A stretch of 64,000 nt of DNA, taken from the NCBI GenBank assembly GCA_013791775.1, contig VMTE01000036.1:124001-188000 (forward strand), in the 5' to 3' direction. Within the stretch, counting starts at the first letter, position 1. Every line of letters begins with the position of its first letter. The notes under the pieces were generated by a model, which did not search any database, was not told the DNA's origin, and worked only from the letters and a program-made list of their open reading frames with translations. Shown in pieces: positions 8,421 to 17,740 of this stretch. This DNA is from Hyphomonas sp. (GTDB taxonomy: Bacteria; Pseudomonadota; Alphaproteobacteria; Caulobacterales; Hyphomonadaceae). The translations under genes were made by a program, and so were the position numbers.

Positions 8421-9215
8421 ATGGAACAGGCACGCCCCTTGATGGAAATCGACTGGACATCGCGCGGCCGTGCCCGAGTCTGGGCGTTGATGGCGCTGGG
8501 CACACTTGTCTGTATCGCAGCCGCCTTTGCGATCGACAGCTACGACGTCGCAACCGGTGGATGGCGCTGGGGCAGTGATCCCGTCAACAACTTCGTGATC
8601 CCGGCGTTGGTGGCGCCGCCGTTCTTCTACTTACTCCTCGACAAGATGCGCCAGCTTGCGATCGCTCACAACGAACTGATGACGGTGGCCACCACCGACG
8701 GCCTGACCTCGCTGTTGAACCGGCGTGCCTTCACAGAGCTGGTCGATGGATACCTGAAGCGTGTCAAGGAATCCGAATGGCAATCGGGCGGCGCCCTGCT
8801 GGTGATCGATGTGGATCACTTCAAGGCGGTGAACGACCGATTCGGCCACCAAACGGGTGACGAGGCGCTGAAACTCATTTCCAGGACGATCCGCGAGACC
8901 GTGAGAGACACCGACCTCGTCGGGCGTATCGGCGGCGAGGAGTTCTGCGTCTTCATGCCGGGTCAGGCACCCGACAGCGCATCGGCCCTCGCGGAGCGCA
9001 TTCGCATCGCGGTCGCCGAATCCGAGTTTGCGCCGGGCGGATCCCGCCACGACCTGTCGGTCAGCGTCGGCGGTGTCGCCTTTGACCACTTCTTCCCGTT
9101 CAGCGAGCTTTACCGCAGCGCTGATGAACGCCTCTACGCGGCCAAGCACAACGGCCGCAACCGCGTCGAGTTCAGGCTGCAGGCCGCAGGCGGACACCAG
9201 CCGGCCATGCACTAG
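8421..9215 (+). CDS. Membrane-anchored diguanylate cyclase (GGDEF)
   Basis: Makes cyclic di-GMP from two GTP. The 264-residue protein has two membrane segments (about 20-38 and 56-73) and a GGDEF domain starting TTDGLTSLLNRRAF (91-104). The active-site loop is GGEEF at 171-175 and the product-inhibition I-site is RDTD at 162-165, exactly five residues ahead, so both synthesis and feedback control look intact. There is no periplasmic sensor domain, only about 17 residues between the helices. The ATG at 8421 gives the complete first helix; ATG 8442 is an alternative. No obvious operon partner. Confidence 0.93.
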   Translation: MEQARPLMEIDWTSRGRARVWALMALGTLVCIAAAFAIDSYDVATGGWRWGSDPVNNFVIPALVAPPFFYLLLDKMRQLAIAHNELMTVATTDGLTSLLNRRAFTELVDGYLKRVKESEWQSGGALLVIDVDHFKAVNDRFGHQTGDEALKLISRTIRETVRDTDLVGRIGGEEFCVFMPGQAPDSASALAERIRIAVAESEFAPGGSRHDLSVSVGGVAFDHFFPFSELYRSADERLYAAKHNGRNRVEFRLQAAGGHQPAMH

Positions 9216-9348
9216 GGCCCCGGCGCGCAACGAGGGCGCGCTCCTCAAATTCCGCTCGCTCCCCTCGCCGTCCACAGGTATTATTGTGCTTCGCGTCCCT
9301 CGGCGGACGCAAAACTATTCCCTTTTTCTCGTGAGTTGAACAATTCCC

Positions 9349-12300
9349 ATGCCTGATACCCTTGCCTCGCTCCCGGTCGAATGGGACGCGCTCGACGCCC
9401 TGAAGTTTGCCGACGAGGAGGCGCTTCTGGAAGGCTTGTTGAAGTCCGGCGTCCTGACCGGCCCGATCCGCGACGGCGCCGTGCGCCGGGGCCGCGAACT
9501 CGTGATGCTCGCCCGGGCGCGCGGGCGCCGCAAAGGCATGATGGAGAGTTTCCTCGAAGAGTTCGGTCTCACGAATTCCGAAGGTCTCGCGTTGATGTGT
9601 CTCGCCGAAGCGCTGCTGCGGGTGCCGGACGCGGCCACGCGCGACGACCTGATCGCCGAAAAGATCCGCTCCGGAAACTGGGGCGCACACCAGGGCCAGT
9701 CCGACAGCTGGCTCGTCAACGCGTCCACCTGGGGCCTGATGCTCACGGGCCGGGTGATCGGCGCGCCGGAAAGCGCCCGCAAGGGACCGGCGGCTTTCGT
9801 CGGCGGGCTGATCCGCGACAGCGGCGAGCCGGTGATCCGCGCAGCAATGATGCAGGCCATGCGCATCATGGGGGAACAGTTCGTCCTTGGGCGGACGGTC
9901 AGCGAGGCGCTGAAGCGCGGGCGCCGCATGGTCAAGGCCGCCGAAGCGGCCCATTTCAGTTTCGACATGCTGGGGGAGGGCGCCCGCACCGCCGCCGACG
10001 CCGAGCGCTATTTCAAGGCCTATGAAAACGCCACCGCCGCCGTTGCGGCCGACAAGGACGCTGCCCTGCCGCCGGAACGCGCGAACGGCGTCTCGGTGAA
10101 GCTCTCGGCGCTGCATCCGCGCTACCAGGCGATCAAGGAAGCGCGCGTCATGGCCGAGATGTACCCCCGTGTGCTGGCGCTCTGCCAGCAAGCCGCGAAG
10201 GCCAATATCGGCCTCTGTCTCGACGCCGAAGAAGCCCACCGCCTTGTCATCAGTCTCAAGATCTTCGAAAAGCTCGCCCGCGAAACCTCCCTCGAAGGCT
10301 GGACCGGTCTCGGCCTTGCCGTGCAGGCCTACCAGAAGCGCGCCCTCGCCGTCATCGAGCGGCTCTCGACGCTCGCCCATGTCACCGGCCGGCGCTTCAT
10401 GGTGCGTCTCGTCAAGGGCGCCTACTGGGATTCAGAAATCAAGAACGCCCAGGTCGAAGGTTATCCGAACTTCCCGGTCTTCACCACCAAGCAGGGTACG
10501 GACGTTCACTATCTCGCCTGCGCGAAGGTCATGCTCGCCGCCTCGCCGGCCATCTATCCCTGTTTCGCCACGCACAACGCCCACACGCTGGCCGCAATTG
10601 ATCTTCTCGCAGGGGAGGTCGGCGTCACCGGCTTTGAGTTCCAGCGCCTCCACGGCATGGGCGAGCCGCTCTACGAAGCCGCCGAAGCCGGCACGCGCGT
10701 GCGCGTCTATGCGCCTGTCGGCGCACACGAGGATCTCTTGCCCTATCTTGTCCGCCGCCTTCTGGAGAACGGCGCGAATACCAGCTTCGTCCATTCCTTC
10801 CTGAACGAAGACATTCCGCCCGAACAGGTCGTCACCGATCCCATCGCCCGCATCGAGGCCGGCCCGCGCCGGCATCCGCGCATTCCCACGCCGCCGCGCC
10901 TGTATGGCAGCACCCGGAGGAATTCGATGGGCCACGATCTCAGCCAGCTTGGTGTGCGCGGCGGCTTTGCCGCTGCCGTCAAGGCGCTGGACGAAGGCCC
11001 GGCCATTGCCGCCGGCCCCATCGTCTCCGGCAAGGCCGAAACCGGCGGCGGCGACTTGGTGCGCGCGCCGGCCGATCAGTCCCGCGCGCTCGGCACCGTG
11101 CTCGAAGCCAGCGACGACGCCTGCAACCGCGCGCTCGATGCCGCCCGCGCCTTCCAGCCGGCCTGGGACGCGCTCGGCGGCGCCAAGCGCGCCGAATACC
11201 TGCACGCCATGGCTGATGCGATGGAGGCCGAGGCTCCGCGCCTCATCGCGCTGATGGCCCGCGAAGCCGGCAAGACCCTCGCCGACGGCATCGCCGAAGT
11301 GCGCGAAGCAGTGGACTTCTGCCGCTATTATGCCTTGCAGGCCGCCGAACAGTTCGCCGCGCCAACCCGTCTGCCGGGTCCCACCGGCGAGACCAACCAC
11401 CTCTCCCTCCACGGGCGCGGCGTCTTCTGCTGCATCTCGCCCTGGAACTTCCCGCTCGCCATCTTCACCGGTCAGATCGCTGCGGCCCTTGCCGCCGGCA
11501 ACACGGTCGCCGCCAAACCGGCCGAGCAGACGCCGCTGATCGCCTTCGAAGCCGTCCGCCTGTTCCACAAGGCGGGCCTGCCGGTGGACGCGCTTCACCT
11601 GCTCCCCGGGCGCGGCGAAACCGTCGGCGCGCGCCTCACCGCAGACCTGCGCGTTGCCGGCGTCTGCTTCACCGGTGGCACCTCCACCGCGCGTCTCATC
11701 AACCGTACGCTCGCAGGCCGGGACGGCCCGATCATTCCGCTGATCGCCGAGACCGGCGGCCTCAACGGTCTGTTCGTGGACACGACCGCCCTGCGCGAAC
11801 AGGTCATCGACGACATGATCACATCTGCGTTTGGTTCAGCCGGCCAGCGCTGCTCGGCCTTGCGCATCGCGTTTCTCCCGAAGGCGACCGCCGACACGCT
11901 CATCGAAGGCCTTATCGGCGCGATGAACGAACTGAAGATGGGCGACCCTGCACTGCCCGAGACAGATACCGGCCCTGTCATCGACGCCGAGGCGCGCGGC
12001 CTCCTCGAAAGGCACATCGCCCGCATGAAAGGGGAGGCGGCGCTCCTCCACCAGATTGATCCCGGCGACCTCGCCACGAAAGGCACCGGCTTCGGCCCGG
12101 CCCTCGTGGAGCTCTCCTCCCTCGATCAGATCACGGAGGAAACCTTCGGCCCCGTCCTCCACGTCCTGCGCTACGACCCGGACAATATCGCGGCCGTCGG
12201 CGCCGCGCTCCATGCCAAGGGGTACGGCCTTACGCTCGGCATCCATTCCCGCCTCGAAAGTTTCCATGCCGCCGTCCGGGCCGCCATGCCCGCCGGCAAC

Positions 12301-12483
12301 ACCTATGTGAACCGTTCGATGATCGGCGCCGTCGTCGGCGTCCAGCCGTTTGGCGGGGAAGGCCTCTCCGGCACCGGCCCCAAGGCAGGCGGGCCACAAT
12401 ACCTCCCTCGTTTCGCCGTCGAACGGGTGGTAAGTGTCAACATCACCGCGCAAGGCGGCGACGCCGAACTCTTGAGCCTCTGA
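9349..12483 (+). CDS. putA: Bifunctional proline dehydrogenase / glutamate-semialdehyde dehydrogenase
   Basis: Oxidises proline to glutamate in two steps (FAD-dependent proline dehydrogenase, then NAD-dependent P5C dehydrogenase). At 1044 residues it is the compact type without the N-terminal ribbon-helix-helix repressor domain, so it should not regulate its own gene. The dehydrogenase barrel shows VSVKLSALHPRY and YLVRRLLENGANTSFVH; the aldehyde dehydrogenase half has the catalytic Glu in IAETGG (E801), the nucleophile in GSAGQRCSALR (C835), and the closing VQPFGGEGLSGTGPKAGGP. No clear Shine-Dalgarno precedes the ATG. A lipoprotein gene follows 13 bases downstream and is probably cotranscribed. 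Confidence 0.97.
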   Translation: MPDTLASLPVEWDALDALKFADEEALLEGLLKSGVLTGPIRDGAVRRGRELVMLARARGRRKGMMESFLEEFGLTNSEGLALMCLAEALLRVPDAATRDDLIAEKIRSGNWGAHQGQSDSWLVNASTWGLMLTGRVIGAPESARKGPAAFVGGLIRDSGEPVIRAAMMQAMRIMGEQFVLGRTVSEALKRGRRMVKAAEAAHFSFDMLGEGARTAADAERYFKAYENATAAVAADKDAALPPERANGVSVKLSALHPRYQAIKEARVMAEMYPRVLALCQQAAKANIGLCLDAEEAHRLVISLKIFEKLARETSLEGWTGLGLAVQAYQKRALAVIERLSTLAHVTGRRFMVRLVKGAYWDSEIKNAQVEGYPNFPVFTTKQGTDVHYLACAKVMLAASPAIYPCFATHNAHTLAAIDLLAGEVGVTGFEFQRLHGMGEPLYEAAEAGTRVRVYAPVGAHEDLLPYLVRRLLENGANTSFVHSFLNEDIPPEQVVTDPIARIEAGPRRHPRIPTPPRLYGSTRRNSMGHDLSQLGVRGGFAAAVKALDEGPAIAAGPIVSGKAETGGGDLVRAPADQSRALGTVLEASDDACNRALDAARAFQPAWDALGGAKRAEYLHAMADAMEAEAPRLIALMAREAGKTLADGIAEVREAVDFCRYYALQAAEQFAAPTRLPGPTGETNHLSLHGRGVFCCISPWNFPLAIFTGQIAAALAAGNTVAAKPAEQTPLIAFEAVRLFHKAGLPVDALHLLPGRGETVGARLTADLRVAGVCFTGGTSTARLINRTLAGRDGPIIPLIAETGGLNGLFVDTTALREQVIDDMITSAFGSAGQRCSALRIAFLPKATADTLIEGLIGAMNELKMGDPALPETDTGPVIDAEARGLLERHIARMKGEAALLHQIDPGDLATKGTGFGPALVELSSLDQITEETFGPVLHVLRYDPDNIAAVGAALHAKGYGLTLGIHSRLESFHAAVRAAMPAGNTYVNRSMIGAVVGVQPFGGEGLSGTGPKAGGPQYLPRFAVERVVSVNITAQGGDAELLSL

Positions 12484-12496
12484 AGGATACCGCCCC

Positions 12497-13378
12497 ATGC
12501 TGCGCCTGCTTGCGACCGCATCCCTCGCCGCCCTGATTCTCGCGGCCTGCACGCCGCCGCCTGCTGAACCGGCCGCCGGAACTGACCTTGCGGCCGCAGA
12601 GGATCCGGCCGCCGAGCCCGCCAGCGCCGAAACCCCGCCGCCCGCCGTCCAGCCGGAAGGCTTCCAGCTTGCCTACAAGCTCGAGACCGAAAACTACGAA
12701 GTCAGCGCCGGAATCGACCCCGCCATCCTGGCCTTCGACCCGCCGCTCGCCTGGAAACTCTGGACCGATGCCAGGGCCGCACTCGACGAACTCGGCGCCA
12801 CAGCCGACGCTGACCGCAAACAGGCGGACGCCGAGCAGGTCTCCAGCGGCGAAAACTGGTTTCGCGGCTACACGCTCGACATCACCTACCGCGCCACCGC
12901 TGTCTTCGACGACGTGATCTCCGTCAGCGAAACCTACAGCACCTATACCGGCGGCGCGCATCCCAACTACGCCCTCTCCGGCAGCGTCCACCGCAAGGGT
13001 GAAGCCGGCGCGCTCGGCCTCGCCGCCTTCGTCACCGATTTTGCCGTCTTCAACGAGATGGTCATCCAGGCGCTGGTCGAGGAAAAACTGGCGCGCGGCT
13101 TTGAGGCTGCCGCCCGCGACTCCGTCGAAGCCGAAATCCGCGAAATGCTCGCGCCGTCGCCGGAACGTCCCGAACTCTACAAGGGCAATTTCGTGCTTGA
13201 GCCGTCCACCGAGCCCGGCAAGGCCGGCGGGATCACGGTGTTGTTCTCGCCCTACGATGTCGGCGCCTATGCCGAAGGCAGCTACGAGGTCACCCTCTCC
13301 GCCACCGACCTTCTGCCCATCCTCACCGAAACCTGGTCCGGCCGGTTCGGCGGGGAACCCGTTGTGGTGGAACAATAG
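12497..13378 (+). CDS. DUF3298/DUF4163-type (RsiV-like fold) lipoprotein
   Basis: A 293-residue exported lipoprotein: signal 1-17 with lipobox LAAC, then a Pro/Ala/Glu-rich linker to about residue 55. The middle contains TYSTYTGGAHPNY, the signature of DUF4163/PdaC next to DUF3298 in RsiV-like and deacetylase-associated proteins, and the C-terminus (GGITVLFSPYDVGAYAEGSYEVTLS) matches the DUF3298 end with its conserved proline-tyrosine. No catalytic domain is attached. These domains are thought to bind cell-wall or lysozyme-like ligands in some proteins; a role here is unknown. Follows putA by 13 bases. Confidence 0.8.
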   Translation: MLRLLATASLAALILAACTPPPAEPAAGTDLAAAEDPAAEPASAETPPPAVQPEGFQLAYKLETENYEVSAGIDPAILAFDPPLAWKLWTDARAALDELGATADADRKQADAEQVSSGENWFRGYTLDITYRATAVFDDVISVSETYSTYTGGAHPNYALSGSVHRKGEAGALGLAAFVTDFAVFNEMVIQALVEEKLARGFEAAARDSVEAEIREMLAPSPERPELYKGNFVLEPSTEPGKAGGITVLFSPYDVGAYAEGSYEVTLSATDLLPILTETWSGRFGGEPVVVEQ

Positions 13379-13428
13379 CCTGTCCCGGCTCACGCGCTTC
13401 ACGCTGGCCGGGAAGACAGGCTCTCAGG

Positions 13429-13866
13429 TCAGCACTTCCTGAATTCCCAAGTGACGGGCCGCGCGCCGTTCAGCAACGAGATCGTGGCGGTCATCTTGCT
13501 GCCCTTGCGGGCGTAGACGATGCGCTGCGGATAATCATGGGCGCCGTTCTCGAAGGTGACCGTGTTCTTGGCGCGGCTCGCTTCGGTGAATTCCGATGGG
13601 CCGAAGCCGCTCGGATAGGCGTTGAATACCGCCGGCGCGCCGCCATCGATGCGGCTCTGTTCGAAATAGGCCGCAGCGCCGTCTTCATAGGTGATCGAAT
13701 AGCCGAACAGGAAACCCGATTCCGGCTTCGACCAGACTTCCTTGTACGACTTGTCCTTGGTCTGCCAGCAGCCGCTCATCCATTTCAGGCCTTCATCGGC
13801 ATGGGCGGCGGGCGCGGCGACGGCCGAAGCCGCCAGCATCGAGAGGGCAAGAAGGGCGTGTTTCAT
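13429..13866 (-). CDS. DUF6265-type small exported protein
   Basis: A 145-residue protein with a Sec signal (1-23, ending APAAHA-D). The mature part begins LKWMSGCWQTKDKSYKEVWSKPESG and ends TWEFRKC, the lipocalin-like pattern of DUF6265, a barrel-like domain of unknown ligand. The ATG at 13866 overlaps the TGA of the upstream gene by 4 bases, suggesting translational coupling. The frame stays open far upstream but that portion lies opposite the beta-lactamase-family gene and is not coding. Confidence 0.78.
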   Translation of the reverse strand: MKHALLALSMLAASAVAAPAAHADEGLKWMSGCWQTKDKSYKEVWSKPESGFLFGYSITYEDGAAAYFEQSRIDGGAPAVFNAYPSGFGPSEFTEASRAKNTVTFENGAHDYPQRIVYARKGSKMTATISLLNGARPVTWEFRKC

Positions 13867-14180
13867 TTTTCCACCAATGTGCAGCCGGTCCCGGGACCGG
13901 TGTTTCGGGCTTCCGACGAGACGAGACCGCCCAGCACACTTGCGCGGATGGCGGTTTCGGTTTCCTCGAAGGATACCATGGAGATGTCGGTCGTGAAGTC
14001 TGTCAGGCAGCTCTCCATCGGCCGGGCAGCCACAAATCGGCATGAACAGACCATTTTGGCGCCGTAAGCGGTCGCGATTCTCGCGTAATCCACCTGGCCT
14101 TTCAGCCAGAATTGCCAGACCAGACCGCCGATCACGGCGAGACCCAGCGCGGCGATGCCGATGGCTTTGACGATCTTCAT
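13863..14180 (-). CDS. Small single-pass membrane protein of unknown function
   Basis: A 105-residue protein, MKIVKAIGIAALGLAVIGGLVWQFWL, with one N-terminal membrane anchor and a periplasmic part containing four cysteines (CSCRF, SCLTD, TGCTL). It is recognised only as a small protein that often accompanies class-C-type serine hydrolases in related bacteria; here it diverges from such a gene across 55 bases and overlaps the next gene by 4 bases (ATGA). The partnership hints at a periplasmic role with the hydrolase, but this is inference from position alone. Confidence 0.65.
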   Translation of the reverse strand: MKIVKAIGIAALGLAVIGGLVWQFWLKGQVDYARIATAYGAKMVCSCRFVAARPMESCLTDFTTDISMVSFEETETAIRASVLGGLVSSEARNTGPGTGCTLVEK

Positions 14181-14235
14181 GGCAAGGTCCACAACAGTTG
14201 GCGGCAACATAACGAAAACAGGGGAGGGCGCCAGC

Positions 14236-15387
14236 ATGGGCGGAAAGATTCTTAGCGGACTGGTCTCGGCCGTCCTGTTTGCATGTGCGGCCGGCGCGCA
14301 GGACCTTGCCCCACTGCCGCCGCAGCCGGACGGCCTCGCCTGGCCCACCGCCGGCTGGGAGACGGGCGATCTGCCCGCCGGATCGAAGGCCGACATCGAA
14401 GCCCTCGTCGCCGAAGCGATGAACAAGACCGTCACCGACGTGATGGGCGAAACCCGCGGCCTCGTCATCATCTGGCGCGGCCGGCTGGTCGCCGAAGCCT
14501 ATGGCCGGCATTTCACGCCCGAGACAAAGCAGCTCTCCTGGAGCATGGCGAAGTCGGTCACGCAGGCACTCGTGGGCGCCGCCATCGAAGCGGGCGCCGA
14601 CATCCAGCTCGATGCGCCGATGCCAACGCCCTTCACGCCCGGCAGCACCGAAGCCGCGATCACCTGGCGCCAGTGGCTGAACGCCGTGGACGGGCTCGAT
14701 TATCACGAACTGGACGGCGACCCGGACCTGACCAAAAACGATGTCGTCCAGTTGATGTACGGACACGGACGATTTGACGCGCTGGCCTATGTGCTGCGCG
14801 CCTTTCCGCTCGTCCATCCGCCAGGCACCCACTGGAACTATTCGACGCCCACCTTCCACATGATCGGCCATGCACTTCAGGTCACGCTCGGTACCGAAGG
14901 CATACCCGAGGAAACCAAGGCGGCGTTCGACCGCCTCCTGTTCGCCAGGCTCGGCATGAACACCGTGGTCGAGTTCGATCCCGCCGGTACCTATCTTGGC
15001 GGCTCCCTCGTCTGGGCCAGCGCGCGGGACTTTGCGAAGTTCGGCTACCTGTATTTGCGCGGCGGGGTGTGGGACGGCCAACGCCTGCTTCCCGAAGGCT
15101 GGGTCGATTTTGCCCGCGCGCCCGGACCCGCCGCCAACACGAATGTCTACGGCGCCGGCTGGTGGATCATCCCGCCAGAAGGTCCGCTCACGCACCGGCA
15201 GAACGCCGATTCCGATCCGCGCGACGCTTTCCACGCCGGCGGCCATGAAGGCCAGACCATCTGGGTCGTCCCCAGCCGCGACCTCGTCATCGTCCGTCTC
15301 GGCCTGATGCCGAACGAAGGCGAGAACTGGCCCGCCCTCTACGAATGGAACCAGCGTATCGCGCGGGCCTTTCCGCCCGTGGAATAG
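14236..15387 (+). CDS. Serine hydrolase of the beta-lactamase (class C) fold
   Basis: A 383-residue exported enzyme: signal peptide 1-21 (MGGKILSGLVSAVLFACAAGA-Q). The nucleophile motif SxxK is present as SMAKS. The second motif, normally Y-x-N, reads Y-S-T in WNYSTPTFHMIG, and the third region is HAGGHEGQTIWVVPSRD rather than KTG, so it is closer to esterase, 6-aminohexanoate-dimer hydrolase-like or peptidase members than to true beta-lactamases. ATG 14236 is preceded by GGGGAGGG. Divergent from the two small exported-protein genes. Confidence 0.87.
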   Translation: MGGKILSGLVSAVLFACAAGAQDLAPLPPQPDGLAWPTAGWETGDLPAGSKADIEALVAEAMNKTVTDVMGETRGLVIIWRGRLVAEAYGRHFTPETKQLSWSMAKSVTQALVGAAIEAGADIQLDAPMPTPFTPGSTEAAITWRQWLNAVDGLDYHELDGDPDLTKNDVVQLMYGHGRFDALAYVLRAFPLVHPPGTHWNYSTPTFHMIGHALQVTLGTEGIPEETKAAFDRLLFARLGMNTVVEFDPAGTYLGGSLVWASARDFAKFGYLYLRGGVWDGQRLLPEGWVDFARAPGPAANTNVYGAGWWIIPPEGPLTHRQNADSDPRDAFHAGGHEGQTIWVVPSRDLVIVRLGLMPNEGENWPALYEWNQRIARAFPPVE

Positions 15388-15405
15388 CCCAAAACGCGCG
15401 CCGGC

Positions 15406-15834
15406 TCAGTCCGCCGCCACCATGAAATGCGCCATCAGAGCCGTCACCGGCTCGGCGCGGTTCTCCTGCCATGCTTCGGCGCGGACGGACGCCATCCGGC
15501 GTCCCATCTTCAGCACATAGGCCCGCGCGTAGAGGTCCTTTGCGTGGCCTTGCCGGAGATAGTCGATGGTCAGGTTGATCGGTTTGGGTGGGCGCGGCAT
15601 GTCGGACACGAGGAAAACCTGCAACATGGCCGTCAGTTCAAGGAAGGAGGCAATCGCGCCGCCATGCAGCGCCCGGATGGCAACGTTGCCGATCAGCTTC
15701 TCCTGGAAGGGCAGGATCGCGGTCATCTCGTCGCCCAGCACTTCGCAGCGCATGCCGAGCGTCTGCGCGAAGGGGATGCGCTTCAGGATGGTGTCGATTT
15801 CGTCCGCCCTCGGATTGGTCAGCTGCGGGTTCAT
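15406..15834 (-). CDS. PaaI-type hotdog thioesterase (second of tandem pair)
   Basis: A 142-residue single-hotdog protein. The active-site region is IRALHGGAIASFLELTAML, with HGG-x(6)-E/D typical of PaaI thioesterases that hydrolyse acyl-CoA, followed by TIDYLRQGHAKDLYARA. Its ATG at 15834 overlaps the stop of the next thioesterase gene by 4 bases, so the two are one operon and may form hetero- or homo-oligomers. It is cytoplasmic; the acyl chain used is unknown. Confidence 0.85.
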   Translation of the reverse strand: MNPQLTNPRADEIDTILKRIPFAQTLGMRCEVLGDEMTAILPFQEKLIGNVAIRALHGGAIASFLELTAMLQVFLVSDMPRPPKPINLTIDYLRQGHAKDLYARAYVLKMGRRMASVRAEAWQENRAEPVTALMAHFMVAAD

Positions 15835-16307
15835 TTTTTGCTCCCGCCGCCGAGGCGCGCCTTGTTGATGGCGAAGGTGCCGGCCGCGGTCGCGATCAGC
15901 TTGTCGCGTGTCTCGTGATAGGCCCAGGCGCGCGTGAAACAGACCGTCCGGGTCAGGTGGTAGCATTCCGCCTCGCCGATGATGTCGCGGCCCTTGTCGG
16001 CCGGGCGCATGTAGTCGATGCGCAGGTCAACCGTGGCGACAAAGCGCATCTCGGTCATCGCCGAGGTGCAGGCCATGCCGCACAGGTTGTCGAGAAAGGT
16101 CGTGATCACGCCGCCATGGATGACGCCGGAGTCCGGGTCGCCGACCAGATGCTCGGCCCAGGGCTGGATGCCGAAGACATGGCCCTTCTCGACCTTGGTG
16201 ACCCGGAAGCGGGTCTCGTTGGCCCAGGGCACCACATCGCGCATCACGTTGATGTTCTCGTTCATGATGGCCGCAATGTCGTATTGCGTCTTCGGCTTGT
16301 CGCTCAT
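15831..16307 (-). CDS. PaaI-type hotdog thioesterase (first of tandem pair)
   Basis: A 158-residue hotdog protein starting MSDKPKTQYDIAAIMNENINVM. The catalytic helix reads DSGVIHGGVITTFLDNLCGMA, with HGG and an acidic residue six positions on, and RIDYMRPADKGRDIIGEA forms the central strand. It differs enough from its partner that the pair is an old duplication rather than a recent one. The start codon at 16307 is used because the upstream part of the frame lies in the divergent promoter region shared with the flavin monooxygenase gene. Confidence 0.85.
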   Translation of the reverse strand: MSDKPKTQYDIAAIMNENINVMRDVVPWANETRFRVTKVEKGHVFGIQPWAEHLVGDPDSGVIHGGVITTFLDNLCGMACTSAMTEMRFVATVDLRIDYMRPADKGRDIIGEAECYHLTRTVCFTRAWAYHETRDKLIATAAGTFAINKARLGGGSKK

Positions 16308-16408
16308 GCAGTCCGGCCCACTTTCCGTGTTTGACGCCCAATTGAAGCCGGATAACATCGCCGGGGACTCATGGAAACGGGTTCGCGCAAGGGAAGGATA
16401 CAAGGGTC

Positions 16409-17740
16409 ATGGCCTTTGACGCTGCGGCAAAGCCGAAAACCTGCATCATCGGGGCAGGATGTTCCGGGTTCACGTTGGCGAAACGCCTCAAGGATCTCGG
16501 ATTGGCCTACGATTGCTTTGAAAAGTCGGACAACATCGGCGGCAACTGGTATTACCAGAACCCCAACGGGGTCTCGTCCTGCTACCAGTCGCTGCATATC
16601 GACACGTCGAAATGGCGCCTCGCCTTCGAGGACTATCCGGTGCCGGAGCATTGGCCGGATTTCCCCCACCATGCCCAGCTGCTGCAATACTTCCACGATT
16701 ATGTGGACCATTTCGGCCTGCGCGAGACCATCACGTTCAACACCTCGGTCGAGGACGTGGCGGACCTGCCGGACGGGCGTTACCGGGTTCGGCTGTCCAC
16801 CGGAGAAACGCGCGAGTATGACGCCGTCTGCGTCGCCAACGGCCACCACTGGGACGCGCGCATGCCCACCTATCCGGGCACGTTCAGCGGCTACCAGGTC
16901 CATTCGCACCATTACCGCGACCCCTTCGCGCCGTATGATTTCCGTGGGCGCCGCGTGATGATTGTCGGCGCCGGCAATTCGGCGATGGATATCTCGTCGG
17001 AATTGTCGCAGCGCCCGCTGGCGGAGAAACTATTCATCTCGATGCGCCGGGGCGTCTGGGTGCTGCCGAAATACATGAACGGCCTGCCAGCCGACAAGGC
17101 GGTGCTGCCTGCCTGGATGCCGGCGAAGGTCGGCCGGGCGCTCGCCAAGGCGACGATCCGCAAGACCATCGGCAACATGGAAGATTACGGCCTGCCGAAG
17201 CCGGACCATGACCCGCTCGACGGCCACCCGTCGGTATCCGGAGAATTCCTCACCCGTGTCGGCTGCGGCGACATCACGCCGAAGCCGGGCATCGAACGCC
17301 TCGACGGCGACCATGTCGTGTTCACCGATGGCACGCGCGAGCAGGTGGACGCGATCATCTGGGCCACCGGCTACAACACGACCTTCCCGTTTTTCCGGCA
17401 GGACGAACTGACGCCAAAGGACAACGTGTTCCCCTTGTTCAAGCGGATGGTCCAGCCAGGCCGGGAGACGTTGTTTTTCCTGGGCCTCGCGCAGCCGCTG
17501 CCGACGTTAGTGAACTTTGCAGAGCAGCAGTCGAAGCTGGTCGGTGCGGCCCTGTCCGGCGCCTATGTCTTTCCGTCTGCGGACGAAATGCGGCGGATCA
17601 CCCGGGCCGACGAGGAAGCCCATCTCGGCCACTTCTACGACAGCCCGCGCCACCGGATGCAGGTCGATTTCAACGCCTATTGCAAGGACCTGACGAAAGA
17701 GATCGAACGCGGCGCAAAGCGAGCGAAGGTTACGGCGTGA
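16409..17740 (+). CDS. Flavin-containing monooxygenase
   Basis: A 443-residue FAD/NADPH enzyme that oxygenates a soft nucleophile or ketone. FAD site IIGAGCSGFTLAKRL (14-28), NADPH site IVGAGNSAMDISSEL, and the FMO fingerprint FxGxxxHxxxY as FSGYQVHSHHY, then IIWATGYNTTFPFF. No Baeyer-Villiger fingerprint with the longer FxGxxxHxxxWP is seen, so an FMO-type N- or S-oxygenase is preferred. GGAAGGATACAAGGGTC precedes the ATG. First gene of a five-gene overlapping operon; its TGA overlaps the GTG of the M23 peptidase gene. Confidence 0.92.
   Translation: MAFDAAAKPKTCIIGAGCSGFTLAKRLKDLGLAYDCFEKSDNIGGNWYYQNPNGVSSCYQSLHIDTSKWRLAFEDYPVPEHWPDFPHHAQLLQYFHDYVDHFGLRETITFNTSVEDVADLPDGRYRVRLSTGETREYDAVCVANGHHWDARMPTYPGTFSGYQVHSHHYRDPFAPYDFRGRRVMIVGAGNSAMDISSELSQRPLAEKLFISMRRGVWVLPKYMNGLPADKAVLPAWMPAKVGRALAKATIRKTIGNMEDYGLPKPDHDPLDGHPSVSGEFLTRVGCGDITPKPGIERLDGDHVVFTDGTREQVDAIIWATGYNTTFPFFRQDELTPKDNVFPLFKRMVQPGRETLFFLGLAQPLPTLVNFAEQQSKLVGAALSGAYVFPSADEMRRITRADEEAHLGHFYDSPRHRMQVDFNAYCKDLTKEIERGAKRAKVTA

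Noticed and set aside
9293-9310. GCGTCC/GGACGC hairpin before putA
   Set aside because: Six pairs only and followed by A-rich sequence before the pyrimidine run; too weak to call a terminator or leader.
13867-15246. Upstream extension of the DUF6265 frame
   Set aside because: It lies opposite the serine hydrolase gene and has no domain; the signal peptide starting at 13866 is a normal beginning.
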